From Clostridiales bacterium (GTDB lineage: Bacteria > Bacillota > Clostridia > Lachnospirales > Lachnospiraceae), in the NCBI GenBank assembly GCA_018365455.1, contig JAGZJZ010000012.1, positions 1-64,000 on the forward strand: 64,000 bases of DNA, written 5' to 3'. Below the pieces are notes generated by a model, which saw nothing but the letters and a program-made list of their open reading frames with translations, was not told where the DNA came from and made no database searches. Of this stretch, positions 1-8,686 are shown in pieces. Numbering within the stretch: the first letter of the stretch is position 1; each line of letters starts with the position of its first letter. The position numbers and the translations under genes were made by a program.

Positions 1-147
1 CATCCGGACAGTAACAATAGTGACAGCACTGCCTATTTTGCCATCTGCCGCGTTGTCGTCAGTCAGCGGAGGAACCACTCCGCTTCCATCCTTCGCCTTC
101 AGACTGACAAAATATTCAGCACTGTCACTATCATTACTGTCTGGATG
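1..147 (-). repeat. Long imperfect hairpin at the window's left edge
   Basis: Positions 1-31 and 117-147 form a 31-bp inverted repeat. Read as minus-strand RNA, the arms pair over all 31 positions with one A-C mismatch and four G-U wobbles. The next segments (TATTTTG against CAAAATA, then TCTG against CAGA) continue the stem, and a terminal hairpin with an AGCGGAG/CTCCGCT stem closes it. It starts six bases after the stop codon of the binding-protein gene. The wobble pattern favours structure in the minus-strand transcript. It could be a 3' UTR element, a processing site, or a MITE-like repeat with terminal inverted repeats. The left flank is outside the window, so target-site duplications and a U-tract cannot be checked. 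Confidence 0.6.
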
Positions 148-152
148 GAGTA

Positions 153-1139
153 CTAGTTAGATTCCCGAAAATGGAACAGCAATTTTTGATTCTCTTCTGT
201 ATACATATTATCTTTTGTGATTAATTCTGATCCGGAATCCACATCCTTCTCTACGACGGTTCCATGAGCAATTTCCACTGCCTTCTGTACACCAAGATAG
301 CCCATATTAAAGGGCTTTTGAATGATAATTCCCTTAAAAACGCCTTCTTCCAGCAATTGGATTTCTTCTATAGAACTGTCGAAGCCAACCATGGTAATCT
401 TCCCCGCAAGGCCCAGGTCTTTTACAGCTCGGGCAGCTCCTACTGCAGAATATTCGTTTAATCCGGCTATGACATTAATCCCTGGATTCTTCTCCAGCAT
501 TTCTTTTGTGACCTCATATGCCTTCTGGTAGTTGGAATTGCAAAATACCGTATCTACAATATTTTTTTCATATTCTCCCAGTCCATCCCGCAGTCCATGC
601 TCTCGCTCCATAGCCGTTGAAGAACCTTTTACATGTGCCACAATACCAATCACCGGTTCGCTATCCGGCAGATTCTGTTTAATGAAATCTCCCATTTTCT
701 GTCCAGCCTGGAAATTGTCGGTTGCTACCAGGGTTAACCCCAATTCCTGATCGATGGAGGAATCCACAAGCACAACTTTGATCCCCATCTCAAGTGTCTG
801 TTTAATTGCATCCGTAATATCCGTAAAACTGCTGGGCGCAATCATAATAACGTCCGGTCTCTCATCTGCCGCCTGAAGCAACAGTTCCCTTTGTTTTACA
901 TAGTCGTTTTCAGAATCTGCGCCCGTAATAGTCATATTGGCATCGTATTCCTTTGCAGCAACCTGTGCCCCTTCTGTGAGGGACCCCCAAAAATCCGAAT
1001 CATCCACTATCTTGGGAATAAACACAATCTTAACCGGGCTGGTCTTTCCCTGCCAATGGCCAATCAGTGCCCATCCCGTGAACAGCAGAACCGCACCAAC
1101 TGCCAGGATAACCAGGATCGATTTTTTACTCTTCGTCAT
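153..1139 (-). CDS. Membrane-anchored sugar-binding protein (ribose/LacI type)
   Basis: This 328-residue protein has an N-terminal hydrophobic segment (about residues 8-27) without a lipobox cysteine. A type 1 periplasmic binding domain follows, with landmarks such as PDVIMIAPSS, VVLVDSS, VIAGLNEYSA and ITMVGFDSS that match ribose/galactose-binding proteins. I start it at the ATG at 1139 because GGAGG lies nine bases upstream; the upstream ATGs lack a usable site. The start overlaps the end of the kinase gene (stop at 1126), so the order in transcription is regulator, kinase, binding protein. No permease or ATPase is visible beside it, although the left flank is cut off. It may therefore present sugar to the YesM kinase rather than feed a transporter. 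The family is clear; the sensory role is inference. Confidence 0.85.
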   Translation of the reverse strand: MTKSKKSILVILAVGAVLLFTGWALIGHWQGKTSPVKIVFIPKIVDDSDFWGSLTEGAQVAAKEYDANMTITGADSENDYVKQRELLLQAADERPDVIMIAPSSFTDITDAIKQTLEMGIKVVLVDSSIDQELGLTLVATDNFQAGQKMGDFIKQNLPDSEPVIGIVAHVKGSSTAMEREHGLRDGLGEYEKNIVDTVFCNSNYQKAYEVTKEMLEKNPGINVIAGLNEYSAVGAARAVKDLGLAGKITMVGFDSSIEEIQLLEEGVFKGIIIQKPFNMGYLGVQKAVEIAHGTVVEKDVDSGSELITKDNMYTEENQKLLFHFRESN

Positions 1140-2934
1140 ACGCATCTTCCTCCATTTCATCATTAGGTATCGTTACGTATACGCTTGTACCAATCCCTGG
1201 TGTACTCTCATAAGCCAATCCATATTCCCTGCCGTAATACAGCTGCAGACGGTTATGAACGTTATAGACCCCTACTTTATTGGAAACATCATCGGGCCGC
1301 TTGTTCTCCAGAACGTGATCCAGAATTTCTTTTTCCATGCCTGCACCATTATCCCGAATACAGAGAATGATCTTCTCTTTCGTCATTTCACCGGTAATAT
1401 AAATCATTCCTTTCGTTTCTTTGTATTTGATACCGTGATAGATAGCATTTTCAACAATCGGCTGAATTACCAGCTTTACAATATTTTTTCTCTGGATCCG
1501 CTCAGGCACATCTATTTCAAATTCCAGTTGATCCCGGTAACGCATTTTTTGAATCGTCAGATATTCTCTTGTATATCCCAACTCTTTTCCAATCGTCACA
1601 ATTTCATCCTCATTGCTGATACTCTGGCGCAAAAGCTTAGCCAGAGATGATGTCATCTGTACAACCTCACGGTTTTTTCCTCCTTCTGACATCCATATAA
1701 TGGAGTCCAGCGTGTTATACAGAAAATGGGGATTGATCTGAGACTGCAATACCTTTAGCTCACTCTTCCTTTTTTCTTTCTGTTCCCGGATGTTTTCTTC
1801 CATCAGATTCTGGATCTTGCCGGTCATAATATTAAAGGACTTCCCAAGGCTCGCCACCTCATTTTCTCCCTTGCTTACAAATGCAGCATTCTGGAAATTC
1901 CCCCGCTCCACTTCTTTCATGGAATCCTTCAGATCCTTAATGGGTTTTGTAATTTCCATTGAAAGCACAACCGCCAGAACCATGGCAAGTGCAAACAGCC
2001 CGGATGCGATCACCAGATAAAATACCTGCATCTCATTTTTATTCTTGATCAGTTCCCCTATGTAAGAAACACCTGCGATTGTCCAGCCTGTTTCACTTGA
2101 GGTGCTGACCGTATACAATTTACTGCCATTTCCGTCATCCGCTATGAAGCTTCCGTTTTTCTGAAGCAGTACACGGTCAATGGCTTCCACTTTCAAACCG
2201 CTGTTCAGCAGCTGCTGCTGGGGATGATAAATGATACTGCCGTCTTTATCCAGAATAAACATGTATCCCTTATTTCCCAAGCTAATCTTTTCACACAGGC
2301 TCTTAATGGCGCTGTAATTCAAATCAATAAAAAAGATCCCTTCGATTTTATGGGTAGCCGGATTAATCAGCCCTTTGCTCAGCGTAACAACCCACTGGTA
2401 TTTATCCTTAAATGCATTCTGTACATGGGAACCGGACACTACTGCGGCTCCGTTTGCCTTCATAGTGTTGATATACCAGGGCTTATCCCGAATATCCCCA
2501 TTTGGATTCAGGGTTGCCACCCCTCTGTTCAAAACCATCTTGCCATTGTCGGCAATGACCGCAATATTATAGATATCTTCCCTGGTATCCAAAACTGTTT
2601 TAAACTGCTCAAGCAGTCGTCTCTTCAGGACTTCACCCTTGCCTTCATTGCCAAACAGATAATCCACAACATCCGAATGATCTGTAACCATCTGGGAAAT
2701 GGATTCCATATAGCTGATATAGGAATCAATATTGGAATTCACCTGCTCCACCAGCTGCTTCGTATAGTCCTTGGAGTTGTCCAGAACCGTTTCTTCCGTA
2801 TAGTTTAAAGAGAAAAGAAGGAATATCAGCAGCGCAAGAACAACAACAAGGGTAAAGGAAAACAACATGGAATTACGTATACTTTTAAAGTGAAATAGAA
2901 ACCGCACTGCTTCACCCCTTTTTTGCTTATCCAT
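1126..2934 (-). CDS. YesM-family sensor histidine kinase
   Basis: This 602-residue membrane kinase has a first transmembrane helix near residues 20-42, an extracellular region of about 250 residues (dCache-like: DTREDIYNIAVIADNG, GYMFILDKDGSIIYHP), a second helix near 303-325 and a HAMP segment. The His_kinase domain carries NPHFLYNTLDSI, with the phospho-acceptor His in NPHF, and is followed by a HATPase domain with the N box VENAIYHGI and a G box DNGAGM. This is the YesM/LytS-type architecture. GAGGTAATTT precedes the ATG at 2934, and the regulator stops only three bases upstream, so the two are translationally linked. It presumably phosphorylates the YesN-like regulator in response to an external carbohydrate. 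Confidence 0.93.
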   Translation of the reverse strand: MDKQKRGEAVRFLFHFKSIRNSMLFSFTLVVVLALLIFLLFSLNYTEETVLDNSKDYTKQLVEQVNSNIDSYISYMESISQMVTDHSDVVDYLFGNEGKGEVLKRRLLEQFKTVLDTREDIYNIAVIADNGKMVLNRGVATLNPNGDIRDKPWYINTMKANGAAVVSGSHVQNAFKDKYQWVVTLSKGLINPATHKIEGIFFIDLNYSAIKSLCEKISLGNKGYMFILDKDGSIIYHPQQQLLNSGLKVEAIDRVLLQKNGSFIADDGNGSKLYTVSTSSETGWTIAGVSYIGELIKNKNEMQVFYLVIASGLFALAMVLAVVLSMEITKPIKDLKDSMKEVERGNFQNAAFVSKGENEVASLGKSFNIMTGKIQNLMEENIREQKEKRKSELKVLQSQINPHFLYNTLDSIIWMSEGGKNREVVQMTSSLAKLLRQSISNEDEIVTIGKELGYTREYLTIQKMRYRDQLEFEIDVPERIQRKNIVKLVIQPIVENAIYHGIKYKETKGMIYITGEMTKEKIILCIRDNGAGMEKEILDHVLENKRPDDVSNKVGVYNVHNRLQLYYGREYGLAYESTPGIGTSVYVTIPNDEMEEDAYDEE

Positions 2935-2937
2935 AAA

Positions 2938-4542
2938 TTACCTCATCTTTTTCGCATATTCAGTAGGAGTCATTCCTGTAATCTTTTTAAATGTAATGCT
3001 GAAATAATGCGGATCACTGTACCCCACATCTTCTGCAATTTCATAAGTTTTCTTCGCAGTGTTTTCAATCAGGGACTTTGCCTTTTCGATCCGCTTCTTC
3101 GTCAGGGCCTCAATAAAAGTCTCCCCTGTATAGTTCTTGAAAATAGAACTGAAATAGCTGGTACTCATCGCCAGATGCAGACAGACAGAATTTAGGGATA
3201 TTTTAGAATCTCCGTAGTTCTTATCTATGTAATCCAGCGCCTGCAGTGCCTGCTTCTTACAGTAACTGTCCTTTTGATCTTTCATACTGTGAGACAGGGT
3301 CTTACCAAACTGGATCAGATCTTCGGCAATATCCGTCAAATGCTCTTTTTCATAGATCGAGTTCAACAGCTCTCTTTCTTCGATAAAAATATCACTTTCA
3401 CTTAATGTGGAGGCATCCAGTTCATTCATAATGGAAAGCACCATATTCTGAACGTAGAAAATACTTCTGTTTTTTGTCACATAGGCATCTCTTAAAGACT
3501 GCACAAAAGCCAGCACATATTTTCGTATCTCATGCTCGTTGTTTGTTTTAATCGCCATGACGATCTGATTTGCCCATTTGGAGACATCCACATTCTGTAT
3601 TTCCTGGTTATCCCTTAAGTTCTTGGCATAGATCACCTGGTTGCCGCCCAGCAGGAACCGGTATTCCATTGCCTTTTTGGTATCATTAAAAGAACTGTAA
3701 ACATGCGTCAGGGTATTAACCGCCCTGCCAAGACCTATGGTACATTCTATTTTTAAAAACTTTAAAATTGCCTCCTGAATTTCCTCGCAGACACGCAGTG
3801 CCATTTCTTCCAGATCACCATTTCCCGAGAATATCATGACAGTTTTTTCTTCAAATGCCTGAAAGGTCACACCGGCACCGTAAGACGCCATAATCTCAGA
3901 TGCTATATTAAAGATGGCAAAGTAAGCCAGGTCTGTCTTCGTCTCTGCCTCCTGGCTTAAAAACGGGGAGAGGTCATCCCCAATGACCATCGCCGCCATA
4001 AACTGACTGCCATTTAACTGGATCTGGTAATCCAGGAGCTTGTCCTCTATAGTATCTTCATTTACGTTTCCCTGTAAAAGCCCAATTAAAAAACGCCCGC
4101 GCATCAATGGCAGGTTACTGATATAAGCTCCGCGTATTTTCTTCATATTTTGTTTTTTTAACTGTTCTGCATCCAGAGCTTCCTTTACCTTAAGGAGCGT
4201 TTCAGACAATTCAAAGGCAGTTATGGGCTTCAGGATGTATTCCACTACCTGATATTTAACTGCCTTTTTTGCATATTCAAATTCATCATAGCCGCTGATG
4301 ATTACTACTTTCGTATCTTTATACTGTTCATATACAAATTTTGTAAGCTCCATGCCGTCCACATGTGGCATACAGATATCTGTAAGAAGGAGATCCGGCG
4401 GATTCTGAATTATCATGTCCATAGCCTCTTTTCCGTTCTTACAAGCACCGACCAGTTCATAACCCAATTCATTCCACCTTGTATTTTCACTGATAGCCTC
4501 CCGGATAAGGGCTTCATCATCAACTAATAATACTTTGTACAT
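2938..4542 (-). CDS. YesN-family response regulator with AraC DNA-binding domain
   Basis: This 534-residue protein begins with a receiver domain (MYKVLLVDDEALIREAI; phosphorylation Asp in PDLLLTDICMP, conserved Lys in YILKPI). A long central region of about 300 residues follows, typical of YesN-like regulators. It ends with an AraC-type double helix-turn-helix (residues about 430-534: LNSVCLHLAMSTSYFSSIFK, then YEIAEDVGYSDPHYFSITFK). The ATG at 4542 has GGGAGG six bases upstream; the in-frame ATG 18 bases earlier does not. It is first in the operon with the YesM kinase and the binding protein and probably activates carbohydrate-uptake genes. The target genes cannot be identified from this window. 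Confidence 0.93.
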   Translation of the reverse strand: MYKVLLVDDEALIREAISENTRWNELGYELVGACKNGKEAMDMIIQNPPDLLLTDICMPHVDGMELTKFVYEQYKDTKVVIISGYDEFEYAKKAVKYQVVEYILKPITAFELSETLLKVKEALDAEQLKKQNMKKIRGAYISNLPLMRGRFLIGLLQGNVNEDTIEDKLLDYQIQLNGSQFMAAMVIGDDLSPFLSQEAETKTDLAYFAIFNIASEIMASYGAGVTFQAFEEKTVMIFSGNGDLEEMALRVCEEIQEAILKFLKIECTIGLGRAVNTLTHVYSSFNDTKKAMEYRFLLGGNQVIYAKNLRDNQEIQNVDVSKWANQIVMAIKTNNEHEIRKYVLAFVQSLRDAYVTKNRSIFYVQNMVLSIMNELDASTLSESDIFIEERELLNSIYEKEHLTDIAEDLIQFGKTLSHSMKDQKDSYCKKQALQALDYIDKNYGDSKISLNSVCLHLAMSTSYFSSIFKNYTGETFIEALTKKRIEKAKSLIENTAKKTYEIAEDVGYSDPHYFSITFKKITGMTPTEYAKKMR

Positions 4543-4590
4543 TTTTGCCTCCCTGAACATTTATTTTAATTCTTTATTATTCTATCTTAT

Positions 4591-4619
4591 ATGATATAGA
4601 AATACAACAGAATTGTCAA
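4591..4619 (-). promoter_or_regulatory. Sigma-A promoter of the yesN-yesM-binding protein operon
   Basis: Read on the minus strand, there is a perfect -35 TTGACA (4614-4619), a 17-base spacer and a -10 TATCAT (4591-4596), about 50 bases upstream of the start codon at 4542. Confidence 0.75.
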
Positions 4620-4664
4620 TGATGCTGTGTCAGGCAAGTATAACCCGGGGAAAACAGGCAATTT

Positions 4665-5714
4665 CTACTCTTCAATTCCTTCCCCTCTTTTCATTTCCTT
4701 GTAAATCTCCACAATAGCCAGTAAAGTCAACGGTCCCAGTATTACTCCCGCGACTCCGTATATACAGATTCCTGCATATACAGCAACTGCAATTACAATG
4801 GGATAAACACCTAGTTTTTTTCCAATCATTTTAGGCTCCAGAAACTCCCTGGTGGTATTTGCAACAAAAAATAATGTAGCATACGCGGCAGCATGTACAA
4901 AATCACCCTGGAGTGCACAGACTAATGCCCAAGGTATCAAAATGGTACCTGTACCGATAAAAGGGAGTGCATCTGATACACCGATCAGCAATCCCACCAG
5001 CAGCGCATAAGGATATCGGATAATCCATAAGCCTGCAACACATATCACAGATACGATACTCATTATAATAAGCTGTGCTTTAAAATAGGCACCCCCAAGT
5101 CCCCAGAGGCGGTTTAGCACTGTTGCTGTCCTGCGGTACAGCTCATACTTCTTAAGTTTATCGTGAATTTCATCGTAGTCCTTAAGTAACAGCAGAACAG
5201 ATACAAATAATGCAAAAAACAGCCCGGCAGCTTTTACAAAACCAAGCAGATACTGCAGGGAATAATTAAACATATCCGGTACAATATAGACCTGGAGGCG
5301 GTCTGTCATTACTTCTATATTCTGATAGACGAAGTCTTCGATTGCCTCTGCCTGAATCCCCAAAGTCTGTTCCATAGCAGAACAGCAGTTGCCCAAAATC
5401 AACCTGAATTCTTTTTCATAGCTGTCCAGATTGCTGACAATAGCCTTAATCTGGGCAAACAACTGAACCGTTAAATAATACAGACCCACAATCAGCAAAA
5501 TAGAAAAAAAGCCCAGAACAATCGCCGCCAGCCATTCTTTTTTTAATTTTATTTTGCGCTGCAGCCGTTTCACAAACGGATTCAGTATCCGAACGATGAT
5601 ATAAGCAATAAAAAAAGGGGCTACAAATGGCAGCAGATATTTCATTCCTATGAATACCGCAATTGCAATCCCTATGACAATCAGTACTTCTTTATATTTC
5701 TCTGCTCTGCCCAT
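4665..5714 (-). CDS. AI-2E family transporter, YtvI-like membrane protein
   Basis: This 349-residue polytopic membrane protein has about seven or eight hydrophobic segments and the family landmarks PFFIAYIIVRILNPFVKRLQ near the N terminus and PRLVEPKMIGKKLG-like FLEPKMIGKKLGVYPIVI near the C terminus. These place it in the AI-2E/PerM superfamily; the closest named relative is the sporulation membrane protein YtvI. The start at 5714 is set by AGGAGG eight bases upstream. It appears to be a single gene, with nearest same-strand neighbours on either side separated by more than 100 bases. The transported substrate is unknown; family members include Na+/H+ antiporters and signal exporters. Confidence 0.85.
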   Translation of the reverse strand: MGRAEKYKEVLIVIGIAIAVFIGMKYLLPFVAPFFIAYIIVRILNPFVKRLQRKIKLKKEWLAAIVLGFFSILLIVGLYYLTVQLFAQIKAIVSNLDSYEKEFRLILGNCCSAMEQTLGIQAEAIEDFVYQNIEVMTDRLQVYIVPDMFNYSLQYLLGFVKAAGLFFALFVSVLLLLKDYDEIHDKLKKYELYRRTATVLNRLWGLGGAYFKAQLIIMSIVSVICVAGLWIIRYPYALLVGLLIGVSDALPFIGTGTILIPWALVCALQGDFVHAAAYATLFFVANTTREFLEPKMIGKKLGVYPIVIAVAVYAGICIYGVAGVILGPLTLLAIVEIYKEMKRGEGIEE

Positions 5715-5877
5715 CCTTTCGCCCTCCTGTAGTCTAAGATCAGTGTGCGCTGAAAATGATTTTCGCGTCACACTAATTTGTTTACTGCTGTACTAGGATG
5801 TGCAGATTAACTTTCATTATTCATTATTGGAGAACAGACAACTGGTACTACTGGCAATAACCGACATGTCATTATCT

Positions 5878-6025
5878 GGTGTTAAATTTGGAACAAAAGC
5901 GTTTCAAACTACTTATTAATGCATTCCACAGACCCGTCAGCGCTATGCAGGGGAATAAGTTCGTAATAAAACGCATTACAAACATTCTATTGGTGCAATA
6001 CCGCCGATCCGTCTACGGTATGCTG
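5878..6025 (-). repeat. Two decayed copies of the 74-bp palindromic repeat at the RluA gene end
   Basis: Copies span 5878-5950 and 5951-6025 and are diverged versions of the unit tandemly arrayed at 11686-11907. Shared landmarks are GGAACAAAAGCGTT, AGACCCGTCAGCG, GGGAATAAGT and TTCTATTG. The copy at 5951-6025 overlaps the last 13 codons and the TAG stop of the pseudouridine synthase. The short stem inside it keeps its pairing although both arms changed (GTATGGAAC/GTTCCATAC in the array, GTTTGTAAT/ATTACGAAC here), which suggests selection on structure. Confidence 0.8.
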
Positions 6026-6694
6026 AGATATAAATATGGAAAATGCATCACCTTTTGGTTCACTGGAAAAAACCATCTGCTGTTTTGTTTTTGGATGAAT
6101 AAAGCTTAATTTGCAGGCGTATAATCCAATCGTAGTTTTTTGTCCGCTGTCTGCTTTGGGATTGTATTTCTTATCTCCCAACAATGGCGTTCCGGCTCCT
6201 GCCATCTGCACCCTTATCTGATGATGGCGCCCGGTAATCAGATGAATTTCCAATAATGACAGTTCTTCCTTCTCATCTAAAACCGTATAATGCAACTCCG
6301 CCTTTTTGGCTCCTTTTTGATCTTTTTTCACAATCCGGGAGGTATTGGTTTTTCCGTCCTTATATAAATAATCCACAAGTACCCCTGAATTTACAGGAAG
6401 TTTTCCACATACAACTGCCTGATACCGTTTATCCATTTCCCCGTTTCCGGTCTGTTTACTTAAAAAAGCTGCTGCAGAAGCTGTTTTTGCAAATACCAGT
6501 ACACCTCCCACCGGCTGATCCAGCCTGTGGATCATTCCCAGATAAGGTTCTCCTTTTCCTTTATTTTGTGTGCTCAGATAATTTTTTATCCTGCTTTCCA
6601 GATCCATTGTGCCAATTCCGGCACTTTGTACCGCCACACCGGAAGGTTTTTCACATACCAGAATCTGGTCATCTTCAAAAATAATATTTAACAT
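5987..6694 (-). CDS. RluA-family RNA pseudouridine synthase with repeat-derived C terminus
   Basis: The 235-residue enzyme contains the RluA catalytic motif IHRLDQPVGGVLVFAKT (the Asp of HRLD is the catalytic residue) and the C-terminal GRHHQIRVQ motif. It lacks an N-terminal S4 domain. It would isomerise uridines in rRNA or tRNA; which site cannot be told. The start at 6694 has GAGGG seven bases upstream and lies 23 bases after the methyltransferase stop, so the two are co-transcribed. The last 13 residues (QHTVDGSAVLHQ) come from a degenerate copy of the 74-bp repeat. The family core appears to end near DAFSIF, so the tail is an acquired extension. Confidence 0.9.
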   Translation of the reverse strand: MLNIIFEDDQILVCEKPSGVAVQSAGIGTMDLESRIKNYLSTQNKGKGEPYLGMIHRLDQPVGGVLVFAKTASAAAFLSKQTGNGEMDKRYQAVVCGKLPVNSGVLVDYLYKDGKTNTSRIVKKDQKGAKKAELHYTVLDEKEELSLLEIHLITGRHHQIRVQMAGAGTPLLGDKKYNPKADSGQKTTIGLYACKLSFIHPKTKQQMVFSSEPKGDAFSIFISQHTVDGSAVLHQ

Positions 6695-6717
6695 TAGGAT
6701 TCCCTCTTTCTTCATTT

Positions 6718-7299
6718 TTATTTTTTAATAATAAATGCCGGTATAGGTGGATTGTTTTTCCGGTTATAATACTGATTTACGATTACAATGTATTTCTTCT
6801 CGTCCAAATCCTTCAAAAATAAAAGAACAGCATCCCGCTCTTCAAATCCGCTGTCACCTCCGCTATAAATGCAAAGACTCATGACACCGCCCTTTTTCAA
6901 AAGCTTTAACCCTTCCCCAATGGCTGCCAGGCTGGTCTCCGGTTTTGTTGCCAGAGCGTGGTCTCCGCCCGGCAGATAGCCAAAGTTAAAGCAGATAGCA
7001 TCTGCACTTCCTTCTTCTGCATATTTACCCATGTTTACATGGCTGTCACAGATCAGCCTGGCACGGTCCTCCATGTGATTCCGAACAAGCATTTCTCTGG
7101 TATGATTCAGCGCCTGCTGCTGAATATCAAATCCCAGTACATGTCCACGTTCCTTTGCCAGCTCACACAAGAACAGTGTATCATGTCCGTTTCCGGTTGT
7201 GGCATCGATATAAAATCCATTTTCCGGTACCTGAATCCGCAAGAGCTCCTGGCACCAGCTGGTAATTTGATAAGATTTTACTTTATGATTACTTTTCAT
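6718..7299 (-). CDS. YtqB/MnmM-type SAM-dependent methyltransferase
   Basis: This 193-residue class I methyltransferase has the SAM motif FYIDATTGNGHDTLFLCELA near residue 27, the acidic residue in GFDIQ, and FNFGYLPGGDH, which is diagnostic of the family once called 'putative rRNA methylase' (YtqB). Members were more recently shown to act as MnmM, methylating 5-aminomethyl-2-thiouridine at the tRNA wobble position. AAAGGCAGAAC precedes the ATG. It is followed closely by the RluA-type gene, so the pair forms a small RNA-modification operon. I am confident of the family and moderately so of the tRNA function. Confidence 0.87.
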   Translation of the reverse strand: MKSNHKVKSYQITSWCQELLRIQVPENGFYIDATTGNGHDTLFLCELAKERGHVLGFDIQQQALNHTREMLVRNHMEDRARLICDSHVNMGKYAEEGSADAICFNFGYLPGGDHALATKPETSLAAIGEGLKLLKKGGVMSLCIYSGGDSGFEERDAVLLFLKDLDEKKYIVIVNQYYNRKNNPPIPAFIIKK

Positions 7300-7610
7300 G
7301 TTCTGCCTTTCTATTAGAGTTATCTATTACTGTTTTCTGATTTTTTATCTAAATTTAATTATGATCTAACTTTGCATTATTTCTAAATTTTACTTTATTC
7401 TGATTTCTATTTTTACCTGATTCTAAATTTATTTTTAATTATATTCCGTAATTATTTTTCCAGTTGTTTTTTGCTTAATATAGGAAATAATAACATTGAT
7501 CAATATTCTTGGCAATACTTCTGGATCATTATAAACTATTTAAGTAAAATTATTTGACAAAATTCTGGTAATTCAGTATGATGACAACAGGTCATTTAAG
7601 GAGGAAAAAA
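7300..7610. other. AT-rich divergent intergenic region
   Basis: Very AT-rich spacer between the divergent methyltransferase and antiporter genes. Positions about 7340-7450 hold loose, degenerate repeats built on TTCTAAATTT and TGATTTCTATTT. The only clear element is the antiporter promoter at 7554-7582. No gene is seen. Confidence 0.6.
7554..7582 (+). promoter_or_regulatory. Sigma-A promoter of the Na/Ca antiporter gene
   Basis: TTGACA (7554-7559), 17-base spacer, TATGAT (7577-7582). Because the -10 covers the upstream in-frame ATG at 7578, that codon cannot be the start of translation. This supports the start at 7611. Confidence 0.85.
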
Positions 7611-8546
7611 ATGTTAACTTACATTCTGCTAATCATAGGATTTGTACTGCTTATAAAAGGCGCCGACTACTTTGTAGAGGGCAGCTCCAATATTGCAAGA
7701 CTTCTCCGTATCCCCAGTGTCATCATCGGACTTACTGTCGTTGCGTTTGGTACAAGCATGCCGGAAGCTTCCGTCAGCATCACCGCTGCCATGGAAGCCC
7801 AAAACGAGCTGGCGCTGAGCAATGTCATCGGGTCTAATATTTTCAACCTGCTGGTTGTGGTAGGCGTGTGCGCAGCGATCAAACCAATGGGAATTACACG
7901 CTCCGTTTTAAAACGTGAATTTCCCTTTTCCATTGTAATAACCGTTATATTACTCCTGCTGTCAATGGACCATGAGGTAGGCCAGACAGATGGATGGATC
8001 TTACTTGCTTTCTTCGTGCTTTTCCTTATTTTTACTGTAAAAAGTGCATTAAAAAGCCGAAATGAAATACAGTCAGATCCTACGGAGGACATCAAACAGT
8101 TATCTCCCCTCTTAAGCGGTATCTGCATTATCGGCGGTCTGGCTGCCATCGTAATCGGGGGTGATCTGGTGGTGAACAGTGCCGTTTCCATAGCAGAATC
8201 TTTCGGACTCAGCCAGACACTCATCGGTCTGACCATTGTCGCACTGGGAACCTCCCTTCCGGAACTGGTAACTTCCATTGTGGCTTCCCGCAAGGGAGAA
8301 AATGATATTGCCCTGGGAAATGTGGTAGGATCTAATATCTTCAATATCCTTCTGGTATTAGGCGCATCTTCTGCGCTTCATCCGGTTGCAGTCAATCTGT
8401 TCTCTGTTTATGATATCATGATTCTGATCGCAGCCAGTATCGTTGTATTTGCTTTTGCACTCCAGCGCAAGATTCTGAATCGGATCGAAGGGTGGATTAT
8501 GTTATTGGGCTATGCCGCATTTATGGGCTTTATTATTTTAAGATAA
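7611..8546 (+). CDS. Calcium/sodium antiporter (CaCA family, YrbG-like)
   Basis: This 311-residue membrane protein has the two internally duplicated alpha repeats of CaCA exchangers: VVAFGTSMPEASVSI with SNVIGSNIFNLLVV in the first half, and IVALGTSLPELVTSI with GNVVGSNIFNILLV in the second. The acidic residues in the PEA/PEL motifs are the ion-binding carboxylates. About ten transmembrane segments are apparent, with a short charged loop near residues 140-160. AAGGAGG lies seven bases upstream of the ATG at 7611. It is monocistronic and ends in a terminator shared with the convergent ABC operon. Confidence 0.93.
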   Translation: MLTYILLIIGFVLLIKGADYFVEGSSNIARLLRIPSVIIGLTVVAFGTSMPEASVSITAAMEAQNELALSNVIGSNIFNLLVVVGVCAAIKPMGITRSVLKREFPFSIVITVILLLLSMDHEVGQTDGWILLAFFVLFLIFTVKSALKSRNEIQSDPTEDIKQLSPLLSGICIIGGLAAIVIGGDLVVNSAVSIAESFGLSQTLIGLTIVALGTSLPELVTSIVASRKGENDIALGNVVGSNIFNILLVLGASSALHPVAVNLFSVYDIMILIAASIVVFAFALQRKILNRIEGWIMLLGYAAFMGFIILR

Positions 8547-8620
8547 CCCAGAGCGTGTTTTAAAATTGCTTTCTGGCAGCTGCACGCGCTGCTTTGTGAT
8601 ATACTTGCCTATGTCAATGA

Positions 8621-8686
8621 AAAAGAGACGCTTCAGCCAAATGAACAAATCCGTTCTGATTTTGGTTAAAGCGCCTCTTTTTTAAT
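8621..8686. terminator. Bidirectional terminator between antiporter and ABC permease genes
   Basis: AAGAGACGCTT...CCAAA (8622-8641) pairs with TTTGG...AGCGCCTCTT (8661-8679) and is followed by TTTTTTAATTTT on the plus strand and by A/T-rich sequence on the other. The stop of the minus-strand permease gene (8682) lies in the T-tract. Confidence 0.8.

Noticed and set aside
1..147. Protein-coding fragment on the minus strand
   Set aside because: The frame is open and reads plausibly, but no start codon or ribosome site follows the preceding stop, and the strong self-pairing explains the sequence better.
937..1650. Plus-strand open frame of 237 codons
   Set aside because: It lies antisense to the YesM kinase and binding-protein genes, has no ribosome site and a sequence of low protein character; it is a shadow of real genes.
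7340..7450. Possible tandem repeat array upstream of the antiporter
   Set aside because: Similar words recur (TTCTAAATTT), but the region is too AT-rich and irregular to separate from chance.
7667..8344. Minus-strand open frame of 225 codons
   Set aside because: Antisense to the well-supported antiporter gene; no start signal.
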